Below, in pieces: positions 34,107 to 42,309 of a stretch of DNA of 64,000 bases. Below the pieces are notes generated by a model. That model was given only the letters and a program-made list of their open reading frames with translations, ran no database searches and had not been told where the DNA came from. This stretch comes from Brevibacterium permense (lineage in GTDB: Bacteria > Actinomycetota > Actinomycetes > Actinomycetales > Brevibacteriaceae), in the NCBI RefSeq assembly GCF_013280495.1, contig NZ_JABSSX010000004.1, forward strand, positions 301,609-365,608. The letters are read 5' to 3'. How positions within the stretch are numbered: position 1 is the stretch's first letter; each line of letters begins with the position of its first letter. The position numbers and the translations under genes are program-made.

Positions 34107-35984
34107 ATGAGTGAACCCAAGGTGCTGTCGGGGCGTTACGAAGTTCGTGCGCTCCTCGGCCGTGGGGGCATGGCAGAGGTGCATGAGGGCGTCGACAACC
34201 GTCTCGGGCGTCGCGTAGCCATCAAACTTCTGCGCTCCGATCTCGCCCGCGATCCGTCTTTCCACACGCGACTCAAGCGCGAGGCCCAGTCTGCGGCCGG
34301 TCTCAACCATCCCGGAATCGTCTCCGTCTACGATTCGGGTGAAGAGGAATTCGTCGAATCCGGCGGATCCTCCGTGTCCGTGCCGTTCATCGTCATGGAA
34401 TACGTCGAGGGCCAGACCCTGCGCGAAGTCCTCAATGAACACGGCACACTCACCGTCGACGAGGCGCTCAACGTCATCGCCGGAGTTCTCGCTCCGCTCG
34501 AGTACTCCCACCGCAACGGCATCGTCCACCGCGACATCAAACCCGCGAACGTCATGCTCACCCCCGAAGGTGACATCAAGGTCATGGACTTCGGGATCGC
34601 GCGAGCGCTCAAGGACAATTCGGGACTGACGCAGACGCAGTCGGTGGTCGGCACCGCCCAGTACCTCTCCCCCGAGCAGGCCCGCGGCGAGGTCGTCGAC
34701 GCTCGCTCCGACCTCTATTCGACCGCCTGCCTGCTCTATGAGCTCCTGGCCGGCCGTCCCCCGTTCGTCGGCGACTCCCAGCTGGCCGTGGCCTACCAGC
34801 ACGTCGGCGAGACCCCGCAGCCGGCGAGCTTCTATAACCAGAACATCCCGCCGGCCGTCGACCGGCTCCTCCTCCACGCTCTGCTCAAGGACCGCGACGC
34901 CCGCTATCAGGACGCCTACACCTTCCGCGAGGACGTGCTCGCCGCCCGCGACGGTCGTCCAATGAGCTTCGAGGACGATGTCGAGGCCACGCAGGCGTAT
35001 CCGATGATGGCCCCGCCCATGACCGCTCCGATGGCTCATGCCAACGAGGCCGAGCCCACTCCCGAAACCGGGCCCGTATCGGCGATCATGACCAATCAGG
35101 AGGAGCGTCCGCCGCAGAAGCGCTCCCGCGCCTGGATCTGGATCGGCAGCATCTTCGTCCTCCTCGCCCTGGCCGCCGTGGCCCTGTGGGTGTACGAGAT
35201 CAACAAACCCGAACCGATCGTTGAGGTCCAGGTCACGGATGTGGCGAACATGGATGCCGATGAGGCCGAGTCCGCGCTCATCAAACAGGGCCTGAGAGTC
35301 GACCGCGACGAGAAGTACAGTGCGGAGGTCGATGAGGGCAAGGCGATCGAAACCGACCCGCCGGGCGGTCAGAGCGTAGAGAAGGACAGCGTGGTCAAGC
35401 TGGTCATCTCGTCGGGCCCCGAGTCAGTGAAGGTCCCCGGTGTCTCCGGCAAGACCGAGGAAGAGGCGCGGAAGATCATCAACGACGCAGGCCTCCAAGC
35501 CGGCACCCACATCTCCCAGAATTCCCCGGACGTGGAGAAGGGCGTCGTCATCGAGACCAAGCCCGGTGACGGTCAGGAAGTCGACGTCGATTCGAATGTC
35601 GATCTCGTCGTGTCCTCGGGCATGGTCGAGGTCCCCGATGTCGCGGGCAAGACCGCGGAGGAAGCCTGCAAGATCCTCGAGGGCGATGACTACCAGCTCG
35701 GCTGCAAGACAGAAGAGGTCGAAACCGCCGATCACGACGAGAAGAAGGTCTTCGAACAGTCTGCCACTGCGGGAAGCGAGATCAAGCAGGGCAGTGAGAT
35801 CACGGTGAAGGTGGCCAAGAAGCCGCCGGAGCCGTCGCCGTCAATCCCGTCCGTCCCGGGTGGCATCCCGACCGCTCCCGGCGACGATGACGGCGGAAAC
35901 GAAGACGACAAGGATGATAAGGACAATGATTCGATGGGCGGAGGGCTCTTCGACGACTGGTCCGAAGGCATCATCGGCAACTGA
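34107..35984 (+). CDS. pknB: Ser/Thr protein kinase PknB, with three PASTA domains
   Basis: 625 residues. Kinase domain about 8-280: RGGMAEVHEGVDNRLGRRVA, HRDIKPANVMLT, MDFGIARALKDNSGL and TQSVVGTAQYLSPEQARGE. Membrane helix at about 346-367 (WIWIGSIFVLLALAAVALWV). Extracellular part: PASTA 1 (VTDVANMDADEAESALIKQG), PASTA 2 (VPGVSGKTEEEARKIINDAG), PASTA 3 (VPDVAGKTAEEACKILEGDD), then a Pro/Asp-rich end. PASTA repeats sense muropeptides/lipid II. Two cysteines occur in PASTA 3. Separated from pknA by a 116-base gap holding a small hairpin (CGGTTCA/TGAACCG, 34054-34075), so it may also have its own promoter. Confidence 0.94.
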   Translation: MSEPKVLSGRYEVRALLGRGGMAEVHEGVDNRLGRRVAIKLLRSDLARDPSFHTRLKREAQSAAGLNHPGIVSVYDSGEEEFVESGGSSVSVPFIVMEYVEGQTLREVLNEHGTLTVDEALNVIAGVLAPLEYSHRNGIVHRDIKPANVMLTPEGDIKVMDFGIARALKDNSGLTQTQSVVGTAQYLSPEQARGEVVDARSDLYSTACLLYELLAGRPPFVGDSQLAVAYQHVGETPQPASFYNQNIPPAVDRLLLHALLKDRDARYQDAYTFREDVLAARDGRPMSFEDDVEATQAYPMMAPPMTAPMAHANEAEPTPETGPVSAIMTNQEERPPQKRSRAWIWIGSIFVLLALAAVALWVYEINKPEPIVEVQVTDVANMDADEAESALIKQGLRVDRDEKYSAEVDEGKAIETDPPGGQSVEKDSVVKLVISSGPESVKVPGVSGKTEEEARKIINDAGLQAGTHISQNSPDVEKGVVIETKPGDGQEVDVDSNVDLVVSSGMVEVPDVAGKTAEEACKILEGDDYQLGCKTEEVETADHDEKKVFEQSATAGSEIKQGSEITVKVAKKPPEPSPSIPSVPGGIPTAPGDDDGGNEDDKDDKDNDSMGGGLFDDWSEGIIGN

Positions 35985-35996
35985 GATCGCAGCGCA

Positions 35997-36033
35997 CAGC
36001 GGCCGGGTCAGTCATCGACTGGCCCGGCCGCTG
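35997..36033. terminator. Terminator of the fhaA-pknB operon
   Basis: 16-bp arms with one G-T pair, CAGCGGCCGGGTCAGT at 35997-36012 and ACTGGCCCGGCCGCTG at 36018-36033, with a 5-base loop. It begins 12 bases after the pknB stop and probably serves the opposite gene (36076) as well. No T run. Confidence 0.75.
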
Positions 36034-36075
36034 TCGTCTCCGAAGAGAGTCTGTGGGCGTCGGTGACGCTGGTCC

Positions 36076-36588
36076 TCATTCCAGGGTGAGGAACAGGTCG
36101 GTGCGAATGTCGGCGGGATCCGCCTCGGGGCTGGGTTCGGTGACATAGAGTTCGATGAACGGCAGTCCCGGTCGATGCCCGGCCGCCATCGCGTCCTTGA
36201 GCAGCTGCGCCCAGGACTCTCCGAGCCCGTCGTATCCGCCGAGGTGGCTGCGCACGGCCATGGAGCCGCCGGGCAGCTCCGCGGGGATGACGATATGGCC
36301 GCCGGCGATCGGCTGCGCATTCGTCAGCCCCGCCGACGTGGGGATCCCGACCTGCAGATCCACCGTTTCGCTCGGCTGTCGAGTGTAGAGGGCGAAGGCC
36401 GGTCCCGCGGGTTCGAGTCCCGCCTCGGAGAGCACCGGGAAGAGTCCGGAGAACGTGGCGTCGAAGAGTTCCGGCAGGTCTGACATGTGCACTTCGCGCG
36501 CCTCGACGACAGCCGCCGGGGTGGCCGGGACCTCGATGACGGTCAGTTCGGTGAACGGTTCGTCGCGCAGATAGGTCGGTTCTGACAT
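36076..36588 (-). CDS. GyrI-like small-molecule-binding protein
   Basis: 170 residues from ATG 36588, which has AGGAGA at 8 bases; an in-frame upstream ATG at 36663 would add 25 residues with no ribosome site. The protein is a stand-alone GyrI/Rob C-terminal-like domain (AraC effector-binding fold): FTELTVIEVPATPAAVVEAR, PAGPAFALYTRQPSETVDLQ, GGSMAVRSHLGGYDGLGESW (the signature GG.Y..L...W) and FIELYVTEPS at the end. It probably binds or hydrolyses a cationic drug or small molecule. There is no attached DNA-binding domain. Confidence 0.8.
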   Translation of the reverse strand: MSEPTYLRDEPFTELTVIEVPATPAAVVEAREVHMSDLPELFDATFSGLFPVLSEAGLEPAGPAFALYTRQPSETVDLQVGIPTSAGLTNAQPIAGGHIVIPAELPGGSMAVRSHLGGYDGLGESWAQLLKDAMAAGHRPGLPFIELYVTEPSPEADPADIRTDLFLTLE

Positions 36589-36747
36589 CGTCGGTGTCTC
36601 CTGTTCGTCGGCAGTGCACGGCTCCTGAGGCCATGCACGGATCCCGGCGCGGGTTCGGATCATCTGAGCACAGGGATCACTGTGCTCACGATCATAACGA
36701 TGGGCCGCCTCGGCGAGAACCCTGAGAACAGGGATCGGCGGGAATTC

Positions 36748-37392
36748 TCAGGCGATCGCGGTCGCCAGCGGCGACATGCCCGCCGCCGCCTGGGCGGCAC
36801 CTTCGAGACCGCACACCTCGAGCCAGTTGCCGAGCATGAGGTATCCGTGTTCTGTGAGCACGGACTCGGGGTGGAACTGGACGCCGAACAGGGGCTTCTC
36901 CCGGTGTTCGATGGCCATGACGATGCCGTCGTCGGTGCGGGCGGTGACGGCGAACTTCTCGAGGTCGAGGGTCTCGTCGACGATCGCCAGCGAATGGTAG
37001 CGGGTGACGGTCAGCGGGCTCGGGCAGCCGAAGAAGATGCCTTCGCCGTCGTGGGTGATGACCGAGGTCTTGCCGTGCATGAGCACGGGAGAATGGGTGA
37101 CCTCGGCGCCGAACACCTCGCCGAGTGCCTGATGGCCCAGGCAGACGCCGAACACGGGCATGCCGGCCGTCTCCGCCCAGGACAGCAGGGGCGGGCAGAC
37201 CCCGGATTCTGCGGGCACGCCGGGCCCCGGGGACAGGAGCACGCCGTCGTAGGCGCTCACGGTCTCCGCGATCGCAGAGGCGGGGATGTCGTCATTGCGG
37301 ACGACGTCGACGTCCGCTCCGAGCTCGCGCAGATAGGACACGAGCGTGTAGACGAAGCTGTCGTAGTTGTCGATGACGAGGATCTTTGTCAT
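36748..37392 (-). CDS. Glutamine amidotransferase, TrpG/PabA type
   Basis: 214 residues starting MTKILVIDNYDSFVYTLVSY. Class I GATase: oxyanion region SPGPGVPAESG (about 53-63), nucleophile Cys in FGVCLGHQALGEVFG (about 79-93), and His-Glu in FGVQFHPESVLTEHG (about 170-184). It supplies ammonia to anthranilate or aminodeoxychorismate synthase; no trpE/pabB is nearby. In Mycobacterium tuberculosis the gene beside pknB is annotated trpG. It is the third of three genes reading leftward (sortase, small membrane protein, this one). Confidence 0.9.
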   Translation of the reverse strand: MTKILVIDNYDSFVYTLVSYLRELGADVDVVRNDDIPASAIAETVSAYDGVLLSPGPGVPAESGVCPPLLSWAETAGMPVFGVCLGHQALGEVFGAEVTHSPVLMHGKTSVITHDGEGIFFGCPSPLTVTRYHSLAIVDETLDLEKFAVTARTDDGIVMAIEHREKPLFGVQFHPESVLTEHGYLMLGNWLEVCGLEGAAQAAAGMSPLATAIA

Positions 37393-37406
37393 TGCTCTCC
37401 GTTGCG

Positions 37407-37574
37407 TCATTGTCCGCCTTCGGTCACTGTGGCGTTGTTGAAGGGCATGTACGGGGCGATCACGGGGAAGACGTACTGCATGAGCAGCAACACGACAGCC
37501 GCGATGAGGATGAGGGCGAGGATGAGCTTGACCACCCAGTTGCCCGGGAGGATCCGCCAGATGAATGCGTACAT
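37407..37574 (-). CDS. Small single-pass membrane protein (55 residues)
   Basis: Starts MYAFIWRILPGNWVVKLILA, then one membrane helix (LILALILIAAVVLLLMQYVF) and a short outside end finishing FNNATVTEGGQ. The ATG is one base after the sortase stop (TGATATG), so translation is coupled. Upstream in-frame codons fall within the sortase gene and are not used. Small proteins of this kind recur between sortase E and the trpG-like gene in actinomycetes; role unknown, perhaps a sortase accessory. The PYMPFNN stretch outside the helix is its only distinctive feature. Confidence 0.75.
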   Translation of the reverse strand: MYAFIWRILPGNWVVKLILALILIAAVVLLLMQYVFPVIAPYMPFNNATVTEGGQ

Positions 37575-37575
37575 A

Positions 37576-38772
37576 TCAGGCACCGCCGTTCTTGCTGACC
37601 TTGTCATAGGCCTTCGAGTCCTTGATATTGTCCGGTGCTCCGTCACTGGCCGGCGTCCAGTCCGTGAGTTCGGCGTAGGCGACGTAGCGTTCCCGGGCGG
37701 AGAACATCGGGTTGCAGGCCGTCATCGTCAGGATCCGGTCCTTGCCCTTGAAGTCGGGGGCGTCGGGCACGGGCGAGAGCACTTCGACGGCATCGGGGAG
37801 GATGATGTCGAAGTTGCGGAAGGTGTAGGTGTAGAAGCCGTCCTTCGTCTGGACGATGATCTCATCGCCTGGGCGCAGGTTCGCGATCTGGTTGAGCGGC
37901 TTGCCGTAGGTCACGCGGTGGCCGGCGATGGAGAAGTTCCCGACTTCGCCCGGCATCGCCGAGTTCGGGTAGCGGCCCACGCCCATCCGGTTGAGCACGG
38001 GTTCGAGGTCGACGCCCTCGGCGACGGTGCGGTAGTAGTCGTCGCCGAAGCGCGGGATGTAGAAGATCCCGAAGGCCTCGTTCTTGCCCACGGGATCGGA
38101 GACCACGGGTTCGTCCGGGTCGTCAGGCAGCTCGTTCGGATCCTGGTTCGCCCAGTCTTGGGTGAGTTCGTCGGCGAGCACTTCGTTGTCGCGGTTGGCC
38201 TGGATGTCCGTCCACCACAGCTGCCAGACGACGAAGAGGATGAGGACGAGACCGGCCGTGATGCACAGTTCGCCGAAGGTGCGCACGGTCCCGCGGATCG
38301 GGCCCAGCGGTTCCTTCTCCACGGGCTGACGTCGGCGCTGGCGGCGGGTCTGAGGCCGGCCATGAGGTTGGGGTGCGGCCTGCGGTTGCGGTACGGCCTG
38401 CGGTTGGGGTTGATCCTCGCCGAGGCGGCCGTGCGTCTGCGATCCACCGTGACCCTGCGGCGCCGCGGGCATGGCCTGTGTGGCCTGCACGTGGGTCGGC
38501 TGGGGCTGGTCGTAGACGGGCGGGGCGTCGGAGTAGACGGCGGTCGGTTCGCCCTGGGCCGCAGCGGCTTCGGCTTCCCTGCGTCGCAGCTCGCGTCGGC
38601 TGGGCAGCGGCTGATCGCCGGAAGCACGGGAACCGTCCGCAGGCGGACCGGCGGAGTGACCCAGCTGTTGGTCACCGTAGTCAGATGGAGCCTGCCGTCT
38701 CTGAGCAGGACGGATAGTGGGTCGCGAGGGCGGATTCACGCCCGGCTCGTTACCCGAGGAGGAACTATTCAC
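37576..38772 (-). CDS. Class E sortase
   Basis: About 398 residues from GTG 38772 (GTG 38775 equally possible), with GGAG a few bases upstream. A long cytosolic, Pro/Gln-rich head (residues 1-165, with PQPQAVPQPQAAPQPHGRPQ-like repeats), a membrane helix (ITAGLVLILFVVWQLWW, about 180-196) and the extracellular sortase fold. Catalytic residues: His in FSIAGHRVTYGKPLN, Cys in RILTMTACNPMFSARERYVA, Arg in the same segment. Class E sortases attach LAXTG proteins to peptidoglycan in high-GC Gram-positives. Heads the sortase-small protein-pabA operon; class E sortases adjoin the pknB block in Streptomyces too. Confidence 0.88.
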   Translation of the reverse strand: MNSSSSGNEPGVNPPSRPTIRPAQRRQAPSDYGDQQLGHSAGPPADGSRASGDQPLPSRRELRRREAEAAAAQGEPTAVYSDAPPVYDQPQPTHVQATQAMPAAPQGHGGSQTHGRLGEDQPQPQAVPQPQAAPQPHGRPQTRRQRRRQPVEKEPLGPIRGTVRTFGELCITAGLVLILFVVWQLWWTDIQANRDNEVLADELTQDWANQDPNELPDDPDEPVVSDPVGKNEAFGIFYIPRFGDDYYRTVAEGVDLEPVLNRMGVGRYPNSAMPGEVGNFSIAGHRVTYGKPLNQIANLRPGDEIIVQTKDGFYTYTFRNFDIILPDAVEVLSPVPDAPDFKGKDRILTMTACNPMFSARERYVAYAELTDWTPASDGAPDNIKDSKAYDKVSKNGGA

Positions 38773-39003
38773 CACTTCTGCTCCGTGACTGTCACTGCAT
38801 TGTCGGGGGCCGTCGAAGAAGACAGGCGGGGACACCCCTATGCACTTTATCGTATGGGAATCATCGTTCGGGGCGCGCTCGGGGCGCTTTCAGGGTAGTC
38901 GGAGTTTTTCACTGTGACCCCCGCCCCGAGTAGACTGGTCTGCGATCGTCCCCAACCATTCATTCGGCGACCCCAACGACGGTCGGCCGACAAAGGAGTA
39001 CTT

Positions 39004-39657
39004 GTGGCCAAGTCCAAAGGACGCCCCCAGCGCACTTCTCGCACTTCGTCGGCGGCCAAGGCGAAGCAGGCCGAATCCGCAGAAGCGGTCGAAGCGACCG
39101 AGATCGAGGAGCTCGAGACCGAATCGCTCGACACCGATGTCGCCGAGGCTGCTGACACCGAGTCGGACGCGACGGAGTCTGCTGCGGATGATCTGAAGGA
39201 CGATTCCGCGGATGAGGACGCAGAGGACTCCGAGAAGGCTTCCGCGAAGGACTCAGCGACCGCGGCCGCCGGGAAGAAGACCAAGGCGTCGAGGGACGAG
39301 AAGTCGTCGAAGACCTCCGACTCGAAGGCCTCTGATTCCAAATCATCGGCCTCCAAGACAACCGGCTCGAAAGGTGCGGCCGCCAAGCGCACGTCCCGTT
39401 CGGGCAATCCCGCCAAGCGCCCGCAGGGTCGCAAGACCGCGAGCTACACCTCGACCTCGGGCCAGCAGACCATCAAGCCGAACCCGAGCTGGTTCCTGCC
39501 GGTCCTCATCGGCCTGCTGCTCATCGGCCTGATCTGGCTCGTCACCTTCTACATCACCCAGGGTGCTTTCCCCGTCGAAGCGTGGGGCAACTGGAACATC
39601 CTCATCGGCTTCGCCTTCTTCGTGGCGGGTCTGATCATGTCCACACGCTGGCGGTAG
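39004..39657 (+). CDS. crgA: Cell division protein CrgA, with long disordered N-terminus
   Basis: 217 residues from GTG 39004, with AAGGAG 6 bases upstream. The C-terminal 60 residues are a canonical CrgA: WFLPVLIGLLLIGLIWLVTF, then YITQGAFPVEAWGNWN and ILIGFAFFVAGLIMSTRWR, two membrane helices. Before it lies about 150 residues of acidic then Ser/Lys-rich low complexity (EELETESLDTDVAEAADTES, KASDSKSSASKTTGSKG), absent from the usual 85-95 residue protein. CrgA recruits PBPs and FtsQ to the divisome. Position next to sortase and near pknB/ppiA is the conserved one. Confidence 0.92.
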   Translation: MAKSKGRPQRTSRTSSAAKAKQAESAEAVEATEIEELETESLDTDVAEAADTESDATESAADDLKDDSADEDAEDSEKASAKDSATAAAGKKTKASRDEKSSKTSDSKASDSKSSASKTTGSKGAAAKRTSRSGNPAKRPQGRKTASYTSTSGQQTIKPNPSWFLPVLIGLLLIGLIWLVTFYITQGAFPVEAWGNWNILIGFAFFVAGLIMSTRWR

Positions 39658-39681
39658 CCGACCCCGGCCGCACACGCTGAC

Positions 39682-39743
39682 GATTGTCTGGTCGTTCCGC
39701 GGTGATTCCGAGCTCGGAATCACCGCGGAACGACCAGACAATC
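39682..39743. repeat. 62-bp perfect palindrome without spacer
   Basis: Two 31-base halves are exact complements, centred between 39712 and 39713 (AG|CT). The halves begin GATTGTCTGGTCGTTCC and end CCGAG. It starts 25 bases after the crgA stop and may be a bidirectional terminator, but lacks a T tract and has no loop, unlike ordinary terminators. Confidence 0.85.
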
Positions 39744-39814
39744 TGCATTCACCGGTCCACGTTCGCACCAGCAGCGGCGCTCCACTCGCTCCGACAGCCG
39801 CGCCACGGCATCAA

Positions 39815-39953
39815 CAATCCACAAGCGCCGAGTTATACCCAAGCCGGGTGCGTCACTTGTGGAAAACTTATTTTAGGCCTCTGACCAGTCTAAACACACG
39901 GGTGTAAGTTATCCACCTTGTGGATAGAGCTTGTGGACAGAGAATTTTCCACT
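39815..39953. promoter_or_regulatory. Cluster of DnaA-box-like 9-mers in AT-rich gap
   Basis: Compared with TTATCCACA and its complement TGTGGATAA: TGTGGAAAA 39858-39866 (8/9), TTATCCACC 39909-39917 (8/9), TGTGGATAG 39919-39927 (8/9), TGTGGACAG 39932-39940 (7/9; 8/9 to the actinobacterial TGTGGACAA), TTTTCCACT 39945-39953 (7/9), CAATCCACA 39815-39823 (7/9). Three are within 32 bases. The gap 39744-40089 holds no gene. Could be a DnaA titration/regulatory site or origin-related sequence. Confidence 0.6.
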
Positions 39954-40089
39954 GCAGAGTGCACACAAAACGGCTTTTGTCTGGTAACAGTCTGATAGCA
40001 CCTGTGCGACTTCGCCCAGCCGACGAAAACGTCGCACTCTGCGACTGAGTCCAGGGCCTCAGCCGAGCTTCGAGCTCCGAGCTCCAAGC

Positions 40090-40794
40090 TCAGGGCAGAG
40101 CTGAGAGGCCGGCCAACTTCCACGCTCCGCCGGCCGCCATGAGCACCACCAGACCGACCGAGGTCGACGTGAACACAAGCGTCCGTGGGCGCTGCGGCCC
40201 GAGCAGCCCCGCACACCCGAGTACGAATCCGGTGATCAGACCGCCGAGGTGGGACTCCCACGACACCCCCGCGACGAGGAATCCATAGCCGAAGTTGAGC
40301 GCGACGAAGACGAGCACCCCGGTGATATTCCGGTCGAGGTGACGGGTCGGGGCCAGGAGAACACCGACGAGCGCAAACACCGCACCCGAGGCACCGATGT
40401 GGTTCGTCACCCAATCGACGCTGAAGGGGTCGGCCAGCAGGAGCACCATGGCCGAACCACCAGCGGTCCCGATGATGTAGACGGCTAGGAATTTCGAGTG
40501 CCCTAACGCCCTTTCAACGAAGGATCCGAAGAAGAACAGTCCGATCATGTTCGCCAGCAGATGGAACGGGGAGGGCTCTTCGTGGACGAGGGCGACCGTG
40601 AGCGCCCGCCACGGCTGTTCGAGCGTGAGTGCGGGAACGAAGCTCAGTCGGCGCAGCAGGTCGAGGCCGGGAATGAGCTCCGCGAGGAACGCCACGATGG
40701 TGACGATGAGGAGAGTGCGGGTGATCAGCGGCGGGGCTGCAGAGAGGGCCCGGCCGGTTTCCCGTGCCGAGCCCTCTTCAGGTGTGTCCATCAC
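40090..40794 (-). CDS. Rhomboid family intramembrane serine protease
   Basis: 234 residues, about six membrane helices. Catalytic dyad: Ser in HIGASGAVFALVG (GxSG motif, about 132-144) and His in SWESHLGGLITGFVLG (about 182), with the ANMIGLFFFGSFVERALG segment (usual HxxxN helix) near residue 88. It cleaves membrane-helix substrates. In Mycobacterium tuberculosis the corresponding position between crgA and ppiA is Rv0010c, not a rhomboid as I remember it, but rhomboids follow cyclophilin genes in many actinomycetes. Same strand as ppiA, 35 bases downstream of it, so likely one operon. Confidence 0.9.
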   Translation of the reverse strand: MMDTPEEGSARETGRALSAAPPLITRTLLIVTIVAFLAELIPGLDLLRRLSFVPALTLEQPWRALTVALVHEEPSPFHLLANMIGLFFFGSFVERALGHSKFLAVYIIGTAGGSAMVLLLADPFSVDWVTNHIGASGAVFALVGVLLAPTRHLDRNITGVLVFVALNFGYGFLVAGVSWESHLGGLITGFVLGCAGLLGPQRPRTLVFTSTSVGLVVLMAAGGAWKLAGLSALP

Positions 40795-40829
40795 ACCATG
40801 GTACTCAGTGGTCCTTCAAGGACCGTGAC

Positions 40830-41372
40830 TCACTTCGCGGTGACGTCGACCTTCTCGATGACGACCGGCTCGACCGGCTTGTCCATCGCCGCGGTGCGCA
40901 CACCCTCGATCTCGTCGACGACCCGCTGCGAGGCTTCGTCGGCAACCTCACCGAAGATGGTGTGCTTGCCGTTGAGCCAAGGGGTCTCGGCGGTGGTGAT
41001 GAAGAACTGCGAGCCGTTGGTGCCGCGTCCCATCTGCTTGCCGGCGTTGGCCATGGCCAGCAGGTACTTGCGGTCGAACTGCAGTTCGGGGTGGATCTCA
41101 TCATCGAAGGTGTAGCCGGGTCCGCCGGTGCCTGTGCCCAGCGGGCAGCCGCCCTGGATCATGAAGTTCGAGATGATGCGGTGGAAGCCGAGGCCGTCGT
41201 AGAAGGGGCGCTTGGTCGGCTCGCCGGTCGAGGGATCGGTGAACTCACGCTCCCCCTGGGCGAGTTCGACGAAGTTGGCCACGGTCTTCGGAGCATGATT
41301 GCCGAAGAGGTTGATGGTGATGTCACCGTGGTTGGTGTGCAGGACTGCGGTATGTGTCGAAGCTGTAGTCAT
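40830..41372 (-). CDS. ppiA: Cyclophilin-type peptidyl-prolyl cis-trans isomerase
   Basis: 180 residues. Cyclophilin fold with LHTNHGDITINLFGNHAPKT, FYDGLGFHRIISNFMIQGGC (catalytic Arg in FHR), MANAGKQMGRGTNGSQFFIT (the NGSQFFIT active-site strand) and WLNGKHTIFGEVADEASQRV. Cytosolic, no signal peptide. It speeds proline isomerisation in folding proteins. In many actinomycetes ppiA lies between tRNA-Ala and crgA close to gyrA. Confidence 0.94.
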   Translation of the reverse strand: MTTASTHTAVLHTNHGDITINLFGNHAPKTVANFVELAQGEREFTDPSTGEPTKRPFYDGLGFHRIISNFMIQGGCPLGTGTGGPGYTFDDEIHPELQFDRKYLLAMANAGKQMGRGTNGSQFFITTAETPWLNGKHTIFGEVADEASQRVVDEIEGVRTAAMDKPVEPVVIEKVDVTAK

Positions 41373-41547
41373 GGCTTCATTCTTCCACGCCGAGGCGGCG
41401 AATGCAGTTTCGCATCAGGTCCATTGCCCAACCTGTCAGGCGATCCGCAGACAATTCGATGACATCCGCTGTCCACAGGGTTGCCCCTAGGCCGTAGACT
41501 GGTCAGTGATCACCTGACCACCGACATCTAAGGATTGGGAACTGTTT

Positions 41548-42288
41548 ATGTCGAAGAAGCCCACTCGAGATCAGCTCACTTCGAAGCTCGATTCCGCGAA
41601 GCAGACGTCGCTCCGAGTCCTGGCAGATGCCAGCGAGAACGCGGCCCCGAAGCTGCGTGAGGCCGCAGACAGGGCTCGCCCCCAGGTCGAGGCGCTTGCC
41701 GGCAAGGCCGAAGAGTTCGCTGAGAAGGCGCGTCCGCAGGTCGAAGCTCTCGCCGACAAGGCCAATGATCGAGTCCACGACTGGGCCGACAGGCTCGAGG
41801 CCTACCGACCAGAAGCCACCGAACGCGCCGGCAAGTTCGCATCGAACGCCGCGACTTCGCTGTCCGCTGCCGAGACCCCGAAGCTCATCGATGACCTGGC
41901 TGTCCGCCTCACCGGCGACAAGAAGGCCATGAAGAAGGCCCGCAAGGCTCTCGCCAACGCTGGCAAGCGCATCGAGAAGGACACCGCTCGCAAGTCCGGT
42001 GGCGGAAAGGCCGCACTTGTGTGGACCCTCGTCATCGGTTCGGCCGCCGGAATCGGCTACTACGTGTGGAAGAAGGCCCAGCCGGTCGAAGATCCCTGGT
42101 CGACCCCGCTGCCGAACAACCGTCCCGCCGATGCCCGTCCGGTCGGTTCCACCCCAGCTTCGCGCCAGGCCGCGGCCACCGAGGTCTCGCAGACTGCTGT
42201 GCCCTCGACCAAGGCTGAGGCCGCGGACGAGGTCCCCGCTCCGAAGCCGGCTTCGCAGTCGGCTGAGGGCTCCGACGCCAAGCACTGA
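41548..42288 (+). CDS. Hypothetical coiled-coil membrane-anchored protein
   Basis: 246 residues, unrecognised. Residues 5-130 are amphipathic helix with internal repeats: ADRARPQVEALAGKAEEFAE and AEKARPQVEALADKANDRVH are near copies 22 residues apart, resembling apolipoprotein/LEA-type helices. A membrane helix follows (AALVWTLVIGSAAGIGYYVW, about 152-171), then a short VEDPWSTPLPN motif common in actinobacterial membrane proteins, and an Ala/Pro/Ser tail. The ribosome site is AAGGATTGGG; a terminator hairpin follows. It may act at the membrane surface; a function cannot be assigned. Confidence 0.65.
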   Translation: MSKKPTRDQLTSKLDSAKQTSLRVLADASENAAPKLREAADRARPQVEALAGKAEEFAEKARPQVEALADKANDRVHDWADRLEAYRPEATERAGKFASNAATSLSAAETPKLIDDLAVRLTGDKKAMKKARKALANAGKRIEKDTARKSGGGKAALVWTLVIGSAAGIGYYVWKKAQPVEDPWSTPLPNNRPADARPVGSTPASRQAAATEVSQTAVPSTKAEAADEVPAPKPASQSAEGSDAKH

Positions 42289-42309
42289 GTCACTCAGGCG
42301 AATCATCGT

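Noticed and set aside
36682..38898. 738-codon plus-strand frame over pabA and sortase
   Set aside because: Arg/Val/Asp-biased shadow of high-GC genes on the minus strand; no domain recognised and no ribosome site.
39815..39953. DnaA-box cluster as the chromosomal origin itself
   Set aside because: No dnaA or dnaN flanks it and synteny places dnaA beyond the right edge; kept as a separate finding, not called oriC.
41468..41478. Single DnaA-like word TGTCCACAG
   Set aside because: An isolated 9-mer of this quality is expected by chance in 64 kb.
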